DNA of 46,746 bases from contig JAJEHL010000033.1 of the NCBI GenBank assembly GCA_022823725.1, positions 1 to 46,746 of the forward strand. Direction: 5' to 3'. Position numbers and translations under genes: made by a program. This stretch comes from Candidatus Latescibacterota bacterium (GTDB lineage: Bacteria; Latescibacterota; UBA2968). Of this stretch, positions 7,970 to 17,125 are shown piece after piece. Below the pieces are notes generated by a model. The model searched no databases, was not told the DNA's origin, and saw only the letters and a program-made list of their open reading frames with translations. Every line of letters starts with the position of its first letter. The stretch's first letter is position 1.

Positions 7970-8782
7970 CTACGCAAGCACAGCTACACCCTCAACATAT
8001 TCCTCAAAGAGTGCAATGTCTTCTTTCATCATGTCGGGGTTGTCTTTAAGGAAGAAGCCGACGAGGGCCACATCGTTTTCGCGCATGGCTTGGCCCATGG
8101 TTTCAAAGGCTTCGAGGATGGGTTTGTTGCCGCCTGCGAAGACTTTGTAGTGTACGACGGGACAGGGAATGGTGGCGATTACGTCGAGCATTTTGGCGCG
8201 GTCTTCTTCTTCCCATTTTTCGCCTTTGTCACTGTGGTGCGCGCTGCGAGAGCGGTCTGTGGGGTTGTAATAGCTGCACATCTGGAAATCGGGGTCGAGG
8301 TTGTCGCGCACCCATTCGTGTGCCGCGGGTTGATGGGCTGCAAATCCAGATGCGACACCCGCATTGGACATTATGTCGAGTGCTTCGTAAAAATTGTCCC
8401 ACTGTTCTGTGGCGTACCAGTTATCGACCACGCCGCCGTGGATATAGGTGCCGCTTGCGCCCAGTTCGATGGATGCGCGGAGCCATTTGCGCCAGGCATC
8501 GGGGTTGCCGCGTTCGATGCATACCTGCGCGAACCACTGGATGCTGCCACCTTCATCCCAGTATTCTTTGAGGAGTCCCATGATGTGGTCGTCGGTGCGT
8601 CCAAAGAAGGTGTTGATGCCGAGTTCTTCGGCCTGTCGCCAGGTATCTTTGATGCGGCTGGGGGTGTAATAATCGGTCATTTCTTTGCTGCGTTCGCTGG
8701 TCTGGTGTGAGAACCCGCTGAACGGGTTGCCGCCAATGCAGAGGCCCGAGACGCTGACGCCGCCTATGTTTGCATATCGCAT
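7970..8782 (-). CDS. Aldo/keto reductase-like TIM-barrel protein
   Basis: This 270-residue cytoplasmic protein opens with MRYANIGGVSVSGLCIGGNPF, the aldo/keto-reductase style beta1 with a GGNPF turn, followed by alternating helices and strands (ELGINTFFGRTD, ASGTYIHGG, ASGFAAHQP). The typical AKR catalytic Asp-Tyr-Lys-His set is not obvious, so it may be a non-reductase barrel related to the family. The start at 8782 is supported by AAGGAG six bases upstream. It is the last gene of an operon behind class I fumarase (11-base gap) and the sialidase-like gene, and may act on the same sugar or organic-acid route. The substrate is not deducible. Confidence 0.6.
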   Translation of the reverse strand: MRYANIGGVSVSGLCIGGNPFSGFSHQTSERSKEMTDYYTPSRIKDTWRQAEELGINTFFGRTDDHIMGLLKEYWDEGGSIQWFAQVCIERGNPDAWRKWLRASIELGASGTYIHGGVVDNWYATEQWDNFYEALDIMSNAGVASGFAAHQPAAHEWVRDNLDPDFQMCSYYNPTDRSRSAHHSDKGEKWEEEDRAKMLDVIATIPCPVVHYKVFAGGNKPILEAFETMGQAMRENDVALVGFFLKDNPDMMKEDIALFEEYVEGVAVLA

Positions 8783-8793
8783 GTTTTGCTCCT

Positions 8794-10413
8794 TTATGGA
8801 CGCATAAAGCCCGAAAAAAAGTCGTTGCCTTTGTCGTCAACGACGATGAATGCGGGAAAGTTTTCGACTTCGATGCGCCATATCGCTTCCATGCCGAGTT
8901 CGGGATATTCCTGGCATTCGACTTTGCGTATGGCGTCTTTGGCGAGGCGGGCGGCGGGACCTCCGATGGAGCCGAGGTAAAATCCGCCGTGTTTTTCGCA
9001 CGCTTCTGTCACCTGTCGCGAGCGATTGCCTTTGGCGAGCATGACCATGCTGCCGCCTTCTGATTGGAATGAATCGACGTAGCTGTCCATGCGCCCTGCG
9101 GTTGTGGGGCCAAATGAGCCAGAGGCGTATCCTTCGGGTGTTTTGGCGGGTCCTGCGTAATAGACGCACAGGTCTTTGAAGTATTGCGGGAGCCTCTCGC
9201 CGCTGTCTATGCGCTCCTGGAGTTTGGCGTGGGCAATATCGCGTGCGACGATCATGGGGCCGGAAAGGGATAGGCGCGTGCTGACCGGATATTGGCTGAG
9301 GGTTTCGCGCACTTTGCCCATGGGCTGGTTGAGGTCGATTTTTACGACGTCGCCGCTGAGGGCTTCTTCATCGACTTCGGGTAGGTATTTGGCCGGGTCG
9401 CTTTCCAATTCTTCGAGGAAGATGCCGTCGCGCGTTATTTTTCCCAGGATTTGTCGGTCTGCAGAGCAGGATACGGCAATGCCGACGGGGCAGGATGCGC
9501 CGTGGCGGGGTAGGCGAATTACGCGTACGTCGTGGCAGAAGTATTTGCCGCCAAATTGCGCGCCAATGCCGAGTTCGCGACTCATTTCCAATACTTGTTT
9601 TTCCATTTCGAGGTCGCGGAATGCCTGGCCGTATTCATTGCCCTGCGTGGGCAGGGTGTCGAGATATTTGGCGCTTGCGAGTTTGGCGGTTTTGAGGGTG
9701 TATTCTGCGGATGTGCCGCCGATGACGAGGGCGAGGTGATAGGGTGGACAGGCAGCTGTGCCGAGTTCGCGCAGGCGCTGGTCGATGAAGTCGCGCAGGC
9801 GTTCGGGGTTGAGCAGCGCTCTGGTTTCCTGGTAGAGCAGGCTTTTGTTGGCGGAGCCACCTCCTTTGGCCATGATCATGAATTTGTACGCATTCCCTTC
9901 TTCGGCATAGATTTCGATTTGTGCGGGCAGGTTGGTTTTTGTATTTGCCTCCTGAAACATGTCGAGGGGTGCCAGTTGGCTGTAGCGCAGGTTTGTTTCC
10001 AGAAAGGCTCTGGTTATGCCGTGTGCGAGCGCGGCTTCATCGCTGCCGTCGGTCCATACGCGATTGCCCTTTTTGCCCATGATGATGGCTGTGCCCGTGT
10101 CCTGACACATGGGGAGGACGCCACCTGCGGCGATGTTGGCATTTTTGAGCATTTCAATGGCGACAAAGCGATCGTTGTCCGAGGCTTCGGGGTCGTCGAG
10201 TATTTTGGTCAGTTGTTTTAAGTGTGCGGGGCGGAGCAAGTGCGCGCTGTCTCTAATGGCGCGGTCCGCCAGCATGGTGAGGCCCTCGGGTTCGACTTTG
10301 AGGATTTCCTGGCCTTCAAATTGCCCCGTTGAAATATAATCGGTTGTGAGCAACTGGTAGGGGGTTTCATCTTCTCCGAGGGGTATCATTTCGCGGTGTT
10401 CGTAGGTGTCCAT
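8794..10413 (-). CDS. fumA: Class I fumarate hydratase (4Fe-4S)
   Basis: This 539-residue enzyme, the usual length for FumA/FumB-type iron-sulfur fumarases, interconverts fumarate and L-malate in the TCA cycle. The three cluster cysteines appear in their expected places: Cys103 (PMCQDTGT), Cys222 (AACPPYH) and Cys316 (VSCSADRQ). The N-terminal half also has GGGSANKS and [10 protein letters not shown] motifs, and the C-terminal beta domain contains GPTTAGRMD near residue 450. The ATG at 10413 has an AAGGGA a few bases upstream. It sits 20 bases after the sialidase-like gene, an unusual partner for a TCA enzyme. The cluster is oxygen sensitive in known members, consistent with low-oxygen or facultative growth. 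Whether it is FumA- or FumB-like, or prefers a related diacid such as mesaconate, cannot be told. Confidence 0.93.
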   Translation of the reverse strand: MDTYEHREMIPLGEDETPYQLLTTDYISTGQFEGQEILKVEPEGLTMLADRAIRDSAHLLRPAHLKQLTKILDDPEASDNDRFVAIEMLKNANIAAGGVLPMCQDTGTAIIMGKKGNRVWTDGSDEAALAHGITRAFLETNLRYSQLAPLDMFQEANTKTNLPAQIEIYAEEGNAYKFMIMAKGGGSANKSLLYQETRALLNPERLRDFIDQRLRELGTAACPPYHLALVIGGTSAEYTLKTAKLASAKYLDTLPTQGNEYGQAFRDLEMEKQVLEMSRELGIGAQFGGKYFCHDVRVIRLPRHGASCPVGIAVSCSADRQILGKITRDGIFLEELESDPAKYLPEVDEEALSGDVVKIDLNQPMGKVRETLSQYPVSTRLSLSGPMIVARDIAHAKLQERIDSGERLPQYFKDLCVYYAGPAKTPEGYASGSFGPTTAGRMDSYVDSFQSEGGSMVMLAKGNRSRQVTEACEKHGGFYLGSIGGPAARLAKDAIRKVECQEYPELGMEAIWRIEVENFPAFIVVDDKGNDFFSGFMRP

Positions 10414-10433
10414 TTTTCCCTTTCTTTTTTATT

Positions 10434-11519
10434 TTACTGTTCCAGCCATTCGAGGTCAAAGCGGGCGACGGTGACGTATCGCGTGTCGTTTTGTCGCGTG
10501 AAGACCTGGTTTTCGTAGATGCAGCATATTGTGCCGTCGGCTGTTTGGGCGAGGTCGGAATAACTCGAGGGTCCCGGTTCGAGGATTTTGGAGACGGGCC
10601 AGGTCTGGCAGTCGTCGGTGCTCATTTTGACGGTGAGGCGTTTGCGGTCACAAGAGACGCGGCCCGGTCTGGTAAATTCGCGTTCGAGGTTGTCGGGGTT
10701 GGCAAAAACGATGTTGCCGTTTTGGAGTTTGAGGATGCTGCCCATGCACACGGGTTCGAGCAGGGCATCGTCGAATTGTAGTTCTGACCAGTTGGTTGCG
10801 CCGTCGAGACTCATGGTGATGAGGCGGCGGTGGCGTTTGGATTCTGTGCGGATATTGAATAAGACGCGTCCGTCGTTGAGTTCAACGGGGAGTGTTTCGC
10901 TGGGGTTGATGTATTCACCTTCTGTGCGCACGATAATGTCGCTGCGCTGCCAGGTTTGTGCGTGGTCGTCGCTGTAGATGCCCGCGACTGTGGAGGGGCG
11001 GTGCCCGAGTTTGCCCGGGCCAAATTCCGTGCCGCCGTCCGACATCCAGATGGGTACGATGAGGCGTCCGTTTTGAAGTTGAATGCCGTGCCCGGGTCCA
11101 GTGGCTATGACGCGCCAGGGATATTGTTCGCGGAAGGGTGTGAGTGCATCTGTGATTTCAGTGGGGTCGGACCATGTGGCACCGTCGTCTTTGCTTTGTA
11201 TGTAGAAGACGCGGGCGTAGTTGTGACAGTAGAGGGCGTGTACTGCGCCGTCTTTGCGGTCGGAGATCATGACGAAGTTGCTGATGGGACCTTCGCCATA
11301 TGTGTCGTAACGAGCGACGACGATGGGTGGCTCCCAGGTTTGACCACCATCTGCACTGCGCCGCATGAGCACGTCATTGCCGTCCCAATCGCCGCCTCTG
11401 CCGCGTCGCGCTTCTGCTGTGGCGAGGAGGATGTTGTTTTGCGTACAGAGGATGCCCGGTACGCGGTAGATGTGGTATCCGTTTGTCCGACCTTCAAAGA
11501 GGTGGGTTTTGTCTATCAT
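10434..11519 (-). CDS. Sialidase/BNR-repeat family protein (exo-alpha-sialidase fold)
   Basis: This 361-residue six-bladed propeller protein begins with the sialidase YRVPG (RIP-like) motif at residues 18-22. It has four Asp-boxes of the S-x-D-x-G-x-T-W type: 55-62 (SADGGQTW), 109-116 (SKDDGATW), 183-190 (SDDHAQTW) and 300-307 (STDDCQTW). A degenerate box lies near 237. There is no signal peptide, so unlike classical secreted sialidases it is probably cytoplasmic and may act on imported oligosaccharides or be a non-sialic glycosidase of the same fold. GGAG lies seven bases before the ATG. It leads an operon with class I fumarase and a TIM-barrel protein. Confidence 0.85.
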   Translation of the reverse strand: MIDKTHLFEGRTNGYHIYRVPGILCTQNNILLATAEARRGRGGDWDGNDVLMRRSADGGQTWEPPIVVARYDTYGEGPISNFVMISDRKDGAVHALYCHNYARVFYIQSKDDGATWSDPTEITDALTPFREQYPWRVIATGPGHGIQLQNGRLIVPIWMSDGGTEFGPGKLGHRPSTVAGIYSDDHAQTWQRSDIIVRTEGEYINPSETLPVELNDGRVLFNIRTESKRHRRLITMSLDGATNWSELQFDDALLEPVCMGSILKLQNGNIVFANPDNLEREFTRPGRVSCDRKRLTVKMSTDDCQTWPVSKILEPGPSSYSDLAQTADGTICCIYENQVFTRQNDTRYVTVARFDLEWLEQ

Positions 11520-11553
11520 GAGACGCTCCGTTTATGTTGAGGAATTTTATAGG

Positions 11554-11567
11554 GGTATAATTATACC
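11554..11567. promoter_or_regulatory. Perfect 14-bp palindrome in a divergent promoter region
   Basis: GGTATAATTATACC lies between the minus-strand sialidase operon and the plus-strand PhyH operon. Each arm contains a TATAAT-like -10 box, so it could serve divergent promoters or bind a dimeric repressor. The remaining 11568-11697 stretch is AT-rich and holds only the AAAGGAGG ribosome site of the next gene. Confidence 0.45.
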
Positions 11568-11697
11568 ATAATAAGATAAAGAACAAGCCAAAAAATTGCG
11601 AATAGGCTGAGAGAGATGAACCACATGGAACATATTCCGCTTGTAAAGAGCAATACAGACCTTATATTGCCTCTTCGGAAACTGCAAAGGAGGCTAT

Positions 11698-12537
11698 ATG
11701 TCTGCTCCACGTATCGATGATCGCGACTGGTCCGCCCTGACTTCGGGTGAGCGCATTCGCCAGATTGAGGTCGAGGGTTATCTTCTGATTCCCGATCTTT
11801 TGACGCCCGAGCATCTGGCCCGGCTCAAGGCGATAACCGATAGCCTGGAAACCACCCCGGTGGATTACAGCATCCATCAGCGGGGACGGAGTGATATACA
11901 GTTCTTCGGCGGCGAAATCACCGATCTCATCGCCCATCCCCCGACAATCGCCTTTCTGAGAGAACTCCTGGGGGAGGACATCATCCTGTCGCACTACGGC
12001 TATGCCCGCTCAGAGCCAGGGCACCCCGGCATTAGCCTCCATACGGACGGTCAACCCTATGGTTCGCGCATCTTTGGTTATCTGGGCAGCGTACCAGTTA
12101 TGGTCCGGGTGCTGTATTATCTGGACGACCTGACCCCGGAGGTCTCCCCATTCCGCGTACTTCCCCGATCGCATCTCTCCATGCACGCAGACGGCAATCC
12201 ATACCAGCGCTTTGAGTCCCATCCAGAGGAGGTCATGGTCACCGCAAAAGCCGGTTCTGCGATGTTTATCAACCACAAGGTCTTCCACGGCAACTTCCCC
12301 AATGTCGGCGACTGGCCCCGATCGATGCTGGCTATTGCTTACCGCCCGGCCTGGGCTGGTCCTGTCCAGAAAGTTGAAGCGTGGGATCCGGAGGCTGTCG
12401 CCGCGCTGCCCGATGCAGTGAAGCCCTTCTTCGGAGATCGCAACACCCGCCACTGGATCCCCGAAGGGGGCAACAAACCGCCCGACATGGCCAGCCAGGC
12501 CCCGGGCATCAATCCCAGCCGATGGGAACGCAAGTAA
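11698..12537 (+). CDS. Phytanoyl-CoA dioxygenase (PhyH) family protein
   Basis: This 279-residue Fe(II)/2-oxoglutarate dioxygenase-fold protein is preceded by a strong AAAGGAGG. The facial triad is visible as His115-x-Asp117 (LHTDGQPYG) and His197 (KVFHGNFPN); Arg208 is the likely 2-oxoglutarate anchor. Bacterial members hydroxylate or demethylate small substrates and many are uncharacterised. It is followed nine bases later by an HpcH/HpaI aldolase, so the pair may form a short catabolic route in which oxidation precedes carbon-carbon cleavage. Codon choice is richer in C-ending codons than in the flanking genes, which hints at a different history for these two genes. Confidence 0.88.
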   Translation: MSAPRIDDRDWSALTSGERIRQIEVEGYLLIPDLLTPEHLARLKAITDSLETTPVDYSIHQRGRSDIQFFGGEITDLIAHPPTIAFLRELLGEDIILSHYGYARSEPGHPGISLHTDGQPYGSRIFGYLGSVPVMVRVLYYLDDLTPEVSPFRVLPRSHLSMHADGNPYQRFESHPEEVMVTAKAGSAMFINHKVFHGNFPNVGDWPRSMLAIAYRPAWAGPVQKVEAWDPEAVAALPDAVKPFFGDRNTRHWIPEGGNKPPDMASQAPGINPSRWERK

Positions 12538-12546
12538 GGAGAACGA

Positions 12547-13314
12547 ATGTATCCCAATCCACTCAAACAGAAACTCAGAAATGGCGATATCGTGCTGGGG
12601 ACCTCTCTGCCGGTCCCCTCATCCCTCGTCCTTGGAACTATTGTGCAGGCCCAGCCAGATTTTGTCTGGATCGATACCGAACACGCTCCGTTTGCCACTG
12701 AATCCCTGGATGCCATTCCCGTTCTTGCCAGGCAGAGCGGCGTGGCGCCGATGATCCGCGTGGCATGGAACGACCCGGCGCTGATCAAGAAGGCATACGA
12801 TGTCGGCGCCGTGGCCGTGATGGTGCCCCAGGTCAACACCGCCGAAGAAGCTGCCCAGGCAGTGCAATATGCCCGTTATCCCCCTGAGGGACAGCGCGGA
12901 CTTTCTCCCATGTGGACCCGCATAGCTGGCGAAGACTGGAACCACGTCATCAAAACCGCAAACGCGGAAACCGTATTGATCCTTCAGGTCGAGAGCCAGG
13001 AGGCCTACGAGAATATCGATGAAATCAAGCAGGTCGCGGGGATTGACGTCCTGCTCGTGGGACCGCTCGATCTGTCCGCATCGGTCGGAAAGATTACCGA
13101 AACCAGCGCCGGGGAAGTCCAGGAGATTATGCGGGATGTTCCCGGGCGGCTGGAAGGGTCCGGCATTGTCGCCGGCACCACGCTTGTGGATCTTTCCGAG
13201 ATCCAGGAAAAACTTCGTTGGGGCTACCGCTTTATGAATGTCGGCAATATTCTCGCTTATGGCACACAGGTTCTGACCCATAACCTCGAGACCTTACGTG
13301 CGGATTACATGTAG
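12547..13314 (+). CDS. HpcH/HpaI-type class II aldolase
   Basis: This 255-residue protein belongs to the HpcH/HpaI aldolase family, which splits 2-keto-3-deoxy acids to pyruvate and an aldehyde with a divalent metal. The signature FVWIDTEHAPF gives the catalytic His46; Arg71 (MIRV) binds the keto acid; Glu149 (LQVESQEA) and Asp175 (GPLDLSAS) are the metal ligands. The sequence RYPPEGQRG at 110-118 is typical of the 2-keto-3-deoxy-L-rhamnonate aldolase group. AAGGAG is placed six bases before the ATG. It shares an operon with the PhyH gene. The 3' end overlaps the convergent acetate kinase gene by 21 bases, an arrangement that could lead to antisense effects. Confidence 0.9.
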   Translation: MYPNPLKQKLRNGDIVLGTSLPVPSSLVLGTIVQAQPDFVWIDTEHAPFATESLDAIPVLARQSGVAPMIRVAWNDPALIKKAYDVGAVAVMVPQVNTAEEAAQAVQYARYPPEGQRGLSPMWTRIAGEDWNHVIKTANAETVLILQVESQEAYENIDEIKQVAGIDVLLVGPLDLSASVGKITETSAGEVQEIMRDVPGRLEGSGIVAGTTLVDLSEIQEKLRWGYRFMNVGNILAYGTQVLTHNLETLRADYM

Positions 13315-14490
13315 CGTGTCTCGCGCGATCATCAGTTCTTCGTTGGTGGGGATGACGAGTACGGATACCGGGGTGGTCTCATGATGAATTGCTTCGTTCA
13401 TGGGGTTGCCCTCGTTTTTTGCCTGGTTGAGATGTACGCCCAGAAATCCGAGTTTTTCACAGATGCGCGCCCGTATGAGTGGCGCGTTTTCCCCTATTCC
13501 GGCGGTGAATACGAGCGCGTCTATCCCGTCGAGGACCGCCGCGTATTTTCCGATGTATTGGCGGATGCGGTAGCAGAAGATGTCGATTGCGAGTGCCGCA
13601 CGCCGATTTTCCTCATGGACGGCGATCAGGTCTCTGAGGTCTGATCCGATTCCAGATACGCCGATGAGACCGCTTTGATGGTTGAGCATCTGGTCGATTT
13701 GCTCCGGTGTCATCTGGTGTTCTCTGATGAGGTAGAGGATGATCGCCGGGTCGATGTCTCCGCTGCGCGTTCCCATTACGAGTCCCTGAAGGGGCGTGAA
13801 GCCCATGCTGGTGTCGATTGATTTTCCATTTTCGATGGCTGTGATGCTACAGCCGTTGCCCAGATGGCATGTGATCAGTTTCAGGGTTTTTAAAGGCGAG
13901 TTGAGCATTTCCGCTGCGCGCATGGCGACGTATTGATGCGATATGCCGTGGAATCCGTATTGTCGAATTTGGTATTGTTCGGAAATGGTGTGGGGTAGGG
14001 CATAAGTGTGGGCGTATTCCGGGATGGTCTGGTGGAATGCGGTGTCGAATACCGCAACGTGTGGGATGTCGGGTAGTGTGGTCTGGCAGGCGCGAATGCC
14101 CCGCAGGTTGAAGGGGTTGTGTAATGGGGCGAGGGGGGCGCACTGTTCGATTATTTTTTCGACTTCGGGCGTGATCCGGGTCGAGGCCGCGAAGTGGCTC
14201 CCGCCGTGTACAACGCGATGTCCGACTGCGTGAATTTCATCGGGTGTGCGGAGGATTCCCTTTTCCGGGTGGAGAAGGATTTCAAAGATGCGTTGAAAGA
14301 CGGCTTCGTGAGCGGTTTGCGGTACGGGAATGCGATGGGTGACGCCATCTCGCCGCGTGTAAAACAATTCTGCGGATGAAGAGAGTAGCCGATCGACATG
14401 TCCTTTTGCGAGGCATTCTTCGCTGTGCATGTCGAAGCATTGATATTTAATCGAAGAACTGCCGGCGTTGATGGTGAGTATTACAGGCAT
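13294..14490 (-). CDS. ackA: Acetate kinase
   Basis: This 398-residue protein is the full family length. Signatures in order are LTINAGSSSIKYQCF at the N-terminus, HRVVHGG near 92-98, FDTAFHQTIP, YGFHGISHQYV, CHLGNGCSITAIENGKS, GFTPLQGLVMGTRSGDIDP, and FTAGIGENAP near the end. It phosphorylates acetate with ATP or makes ATP from acetyl-phosphate, in the cytoplasm. No phosphotransacetylase gene is in the window, although the two are usually adjacent. Here it follows a sulfatase by 38 bases on the same strand. The ATG has no strong Shine-Dalgarno. Confidence 0.96.
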   Translation of the reverse strand: MPVILTINAGSSSIKYQCFDMHSEECLAKGHVDRLLSSSAELFYTRRDGVTHRIPVPQTAHEAVFQRIFEILLHPEKGILRTPDEIHAVGHRVVHGGSHFAASTRITPEVEKIIEQCAPLAPLHNPFNLRGIRACQTTLPDIPHVAVFDTAFHQTIPEYAHTYALPHTISEQYQIRQYGFHGISHQYVAMRAAEMLNSPLKTLKLITCHLGNGCSITAIENGKSIDTSMGFTPLQGLVMGTRSGDIDPAIILYLIREHQMTPEQIDQMLNHQSGLIGVSGIGSDLRDLIAVHEENRRAALAIDIFCYRIRQYIGKYAAVLDGIDALVFTAGIGENAPLIRARICEKLGFLGVHLNQAKNEGNPMNEAIHHETTPVSVLVIPTNEELMIARDTLHVIRT

Positions 14491-14528
14491 GGTTGGTCAG
14501 GTGTGGGTGTAGATTTAAGACATGATTA

Positions 14529-15980
14529 TCATTTATGGACTTGCCGCAGGCGGTCGTGGATGATGCGTTTTCTCTCTGCGGGGTCTTCTGTCGGGAATTG
14601 CATGCCGATGCGGGTGAACAGGGGTTGGTACCCGCGGGCGTGGTTGAGTTGCGTGTTGGTGAGAAATGTGAGCAGTCTGTTGCGGAGACGCTGGGCTGTG
14701 TCTGCATGTGCGGGTGATTGTGCCAGGTTCTGCATTTCAGACGGGTCGTTTTGCAGGTCGTACAGGCGTTCATTTTGAGCCTGGATGGACCATTTCCACC
14801 GGGCGTCGCGGACCATGTAGCAGAATTGGTCCTGGCGAGAGATTTCAGAGAAGACGGCGTCGTGAACGCTGTCGGTTTCGCCGCTGACGATGGGGAGAAG
14901 TGAGACTGCCTGGCAGTAGTCCGGGATTTCTGCGTCTGCGAGGTCCAGGACGGTGGGGAACAGGTCCAGGAAGGAGACTGGTGAGGCGTTGCGGTGTCCG
15001 CTGGCGACGACTGGTCCGCCGATGATGAGGGGTACGCGCGCGGATCCTTCTTCGAATCCGGTTTTGGAGACGAGGCCGTGCTCACCCATGCGTTCTCCGT
15101 GGTCAGAGGTAAATACGATGACGGTGTTTTCCCAGTTGCCGCGTTGTTTCAGGGCGGCTACGATTTCGCCTACGCGGTCGTCGAAATGGGTGATTTTGCC
15201 CATGTACTGGGCGGTCATTTCGGCGATGGCCTGGCGGCCGTATTTGCAGCGTTTCTCGTTGTAGTTCTCTGGAAGGACCACATCGGCGGGGTCGTACATT
15301 TTGGCGTATTTGCCGGGTGCGTCCAGAGGTGGATGGGGTCCGGGAAAGCTGGCGAAGAGGAATAGGGGTTTGTCAATCGGTGCGCGGTCGAGGTACGCCA
15401 GGGTTTGTCGGCAGACGTAGCCGTCTGGCGTCAGGTCTGGTGGTAGTGGTGAAGGCCGGGGGGTGTATTGTCCATCTACGTATCGGTCGCCAATGTCTGT
15501 GATAAAGGTGTCGAGGAGGCCCTCTTTTTTTAGCAGGCGGCTGTAGCCCGTGTTCAGGAAGGGTCCCTGAAATGGGGTTGAGGTTTCTTCTGCCCAGTCC
15601 AGACCGAGTTGGTCGTAGTAGTCGCGGTAGTCTTCATAGTCCTGGCCCCATTCCAGGCTGAAGTAGTGGTATTTTCCGATTTTTGCGGTGGTGTAGCCGG
15701 CTGCTTGCAAGCAGCGGAAGAGGGTGACTCGCTCGGGTGGGAATAGTTTGCCGGTGTAGTTGCAAAAGAATCCGTGCGCGTGTGGGTAGAGGCCGCTGGC
15801 GAGCGATGCGCGCGCTGGCATGCATACGGGCGATGGCGTGTAAGCCGCGTCGAAGATACAACCGCTGGCCGCGAGTGCGTCGAGGTGCGGGGTCTGGACC
15901 TGTGGGTGTCCCGCACACCCCAGGTAGCGTGCGTTCCACTGGTCGGAACAGATGAAGATGATGTCGGGTTGGGTATTCAT
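14529..15980 (-). CDS. Type I sulfatase without signal peptide
   Basis: This 483-residue protein has the alkaline-phosphatase/sulfatase fold. The opening DIIFICSDQWNARYLGC gives the first metal Asp, and the formylglycine site is Cys53 in CMPARASLASGLYP, the C-x-P-x-R motif. A second metal site is visible in FTSDHGERMGEHGL. The Cys-type motif requires a formylglycine-generating enzyme, which is not in this window. The protein starts directly with the catalytic strand, so it should be cytoplasmic and act on imported sulfated sugars or other sulfate or phosphonate esters. Its start overlaps the Gfo/Idh gene's stop by four bases (ATGA), so the two are coupled; the oxidoreductase may process the desulfated sugar. 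Confidence 0.92.
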   Translation of the reverse strand: MNTQPDIIFICSDQWNARYLGCAGHPQVQTPHLDALAASGCIFDAAYTPSPVCMPARASLASGLYPHAHGFFCNYTGKLFPPERVTLFRCLQAAGYTTAKIGKYHYFSLEWGQDYEDYRDYYDQLGLDWAEETSTPFQGPFLNTGYSRLLKKEGLLDTFITDIGDRYVDGQYTPRPSPLPPDLTPDGYVCRQTLAYLDRAPIDKPLFLFASFPGPHPPLDAPGKYAKMYDPADVVLPENYNEKRCKYGRQAIAEMTAQYMGKITHFDDRVGEIVAALKQRGNWENTVIVFTSDHGERMGEHGLVSKTGFEEGSARVPLIIGGPVVASGHRNASPVSFLDLFPTVLDLADAEIPDYCQAVSLLPIVSGETDSVHDAVFSEISRQDQFCYMVRDARWKWSIQAQNERLYDLQNDPSEMQNLAQSPAHADTAQRLRNRLLTFLTNTQLNHARGYQPLFTRIGMQFPTEDPAERKRIIHDRLRQVHK

Positions 15981-17074
15981 GGGTGGTCCTCTATTATGGG
16001 GAATACTTTTTCTACATTTCCGCTGGCTATGGAGGCTTCGATGGCATGGAGCAGTGCTGTGGTGCGCGCTGCGTCTGAGAAATCCGATCGGATCGCAGAG
16101 GTCAATGACGGATTGCGGATGGCGTCCAGAAATACTTTGAGTTCTTCAAAATGTGGGGGGTCGGGTGGGTCTTGCGGTTGTCGGTTGGGGTGGATTTCGC
16201 CGCTTCGCCCCATGGCCGGTCCCTGTGGAAATTGTTCGGATATACTTCTGGCTTTTTCATCCGGTGCTCCGACCAGGCCTTCTATTCTGGGGGGGATGGT
16301 GGAGAGCGAAAGCCGAATATCTCTGCCGAAGAAGGTGAGGTCGTTTCGCCTTTGTGCGCAGGCCCAGGAGAGGAGGACACTTCCGATTGCTCCGGAGGAG
16401 AACTGGAGGTTGACCGACATGCTGTCTTCGATGGTGAAGCTGTCGCTGATCGGAATTGTGAGGTTGCTGCTAAGGGCGTGTACAGTGTCAATATCACCGG
16501 CGATATAGCGGATTACATCGAGGGTGTGGATGGTGTTGTCGAATAGTGATCCGCCTTTTTCTTTCAGGTAAAACCAGTCGGCTCCGAGGTTGCGGGTCAA
16601 TCCCGGACTGGTGATTACCGCAGCATCTACCAGGTTGATCTGCCTGCCTTCCAATAGCTCCAGGCATCGATCTACAGAGGGCGCATAGCGCTGGTTAAAG
16701 CCGACGCTGTGTACCAAATTCGTACCCCGAAGGAGTGCGGTGATTTCACGCGCTTCTCGTAGGGATTGGGCGGGGGGCTTTTCGCAGAGGAAGGGCACGT
16801 TGTTCTGCACGGCGGCCTGTATGACCGGTTTGCGAAGAACGGGAGGCGTGCAGATGAGTATCGCGCCCAGATCTTCGACTTCTTCAAAGACTTTTTCCCA
16901 ATCTGCGTATGCCCGCGCCCCGTAAGTAGCGGCTTTGGCGCGCGCCAGATCTTCGTCTAGGTCGCATATCGCGGCGATGCGATTGCCGCCGAGAAATGCG
17001 AGGTTTTCCAGGTGCCGCGTGGCGATGTTTCCCGCGCCTATTACGGCTATGTTGATCAATCTTTTCCGATCCAT
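15977..17074 (-). CDS. Gfo/Idh/MocA family oxidoreductase
   Basis: This 365-residue NAD(P)-dependent sugar dehydrogenase-type protein starts with the Rossmann motif VIGAGNIATRH. It has the family's FLCEKPP signature (EKP at 98-100) and the substrate-domain pattern GGSLFDNTIHTLDVIRY near 170-186, where the His is the likely proton-transfer residue. I chose ATG 17074 because GAGGA stands five bases upstream; ATG 17086 would add MRKT and has no ribosome site. Family members oxidise or reduce sugars, inositols and amino sugars. Coupling with the sulfatase points to sulfated sugar use. Confidence 0.92.
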   Translation of the reverse strand: MDRKRLINIAVIGAGNIATRHLENLAFLGGNRIAAICDLDEDLARAKAATYGARAYADWEKVFEEVEDLGAILICTPPVLRKPVIQAAVQNNVPFLCEKPPAQSLREAREITALLRGTNLVHSVGFNQRYAPSVDRCLELLEGRQINLVDAAVITSPGLTRNLGADWFYLKEKGGSLFDNTIHTLDVIRYIAGDIDTVHALSSNLTIPISDSFTIEDSMSVNLQFSSGAIGSVLLSWACAQRRNDLTFFGRDIRLSLSTIPPRIEGLVGAPDEKARSISEQFPQGPAMGRSGEIHPNRQPQDPPDPPHFEELKVFLDAIRNPSLTSAIRSDFSDAARTTALLHAIEASIASGNVEKVFPIIEDHP

Positions 17075-17125
17075 AGTTTTCCTCATATTAGCGCGCTTTT
17101 AAATGTTTAATCAGGCTATCCGAGG

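Noticed and set aside
11626-11640. Possible -24/-12 promoter (TGGAAC-ATATT-CCGC) before the PhyH gene
   Set aside because: The GG to GC spacing is right, but the -12 element is CCGC and not TTGC, and no activator gene is nearby.
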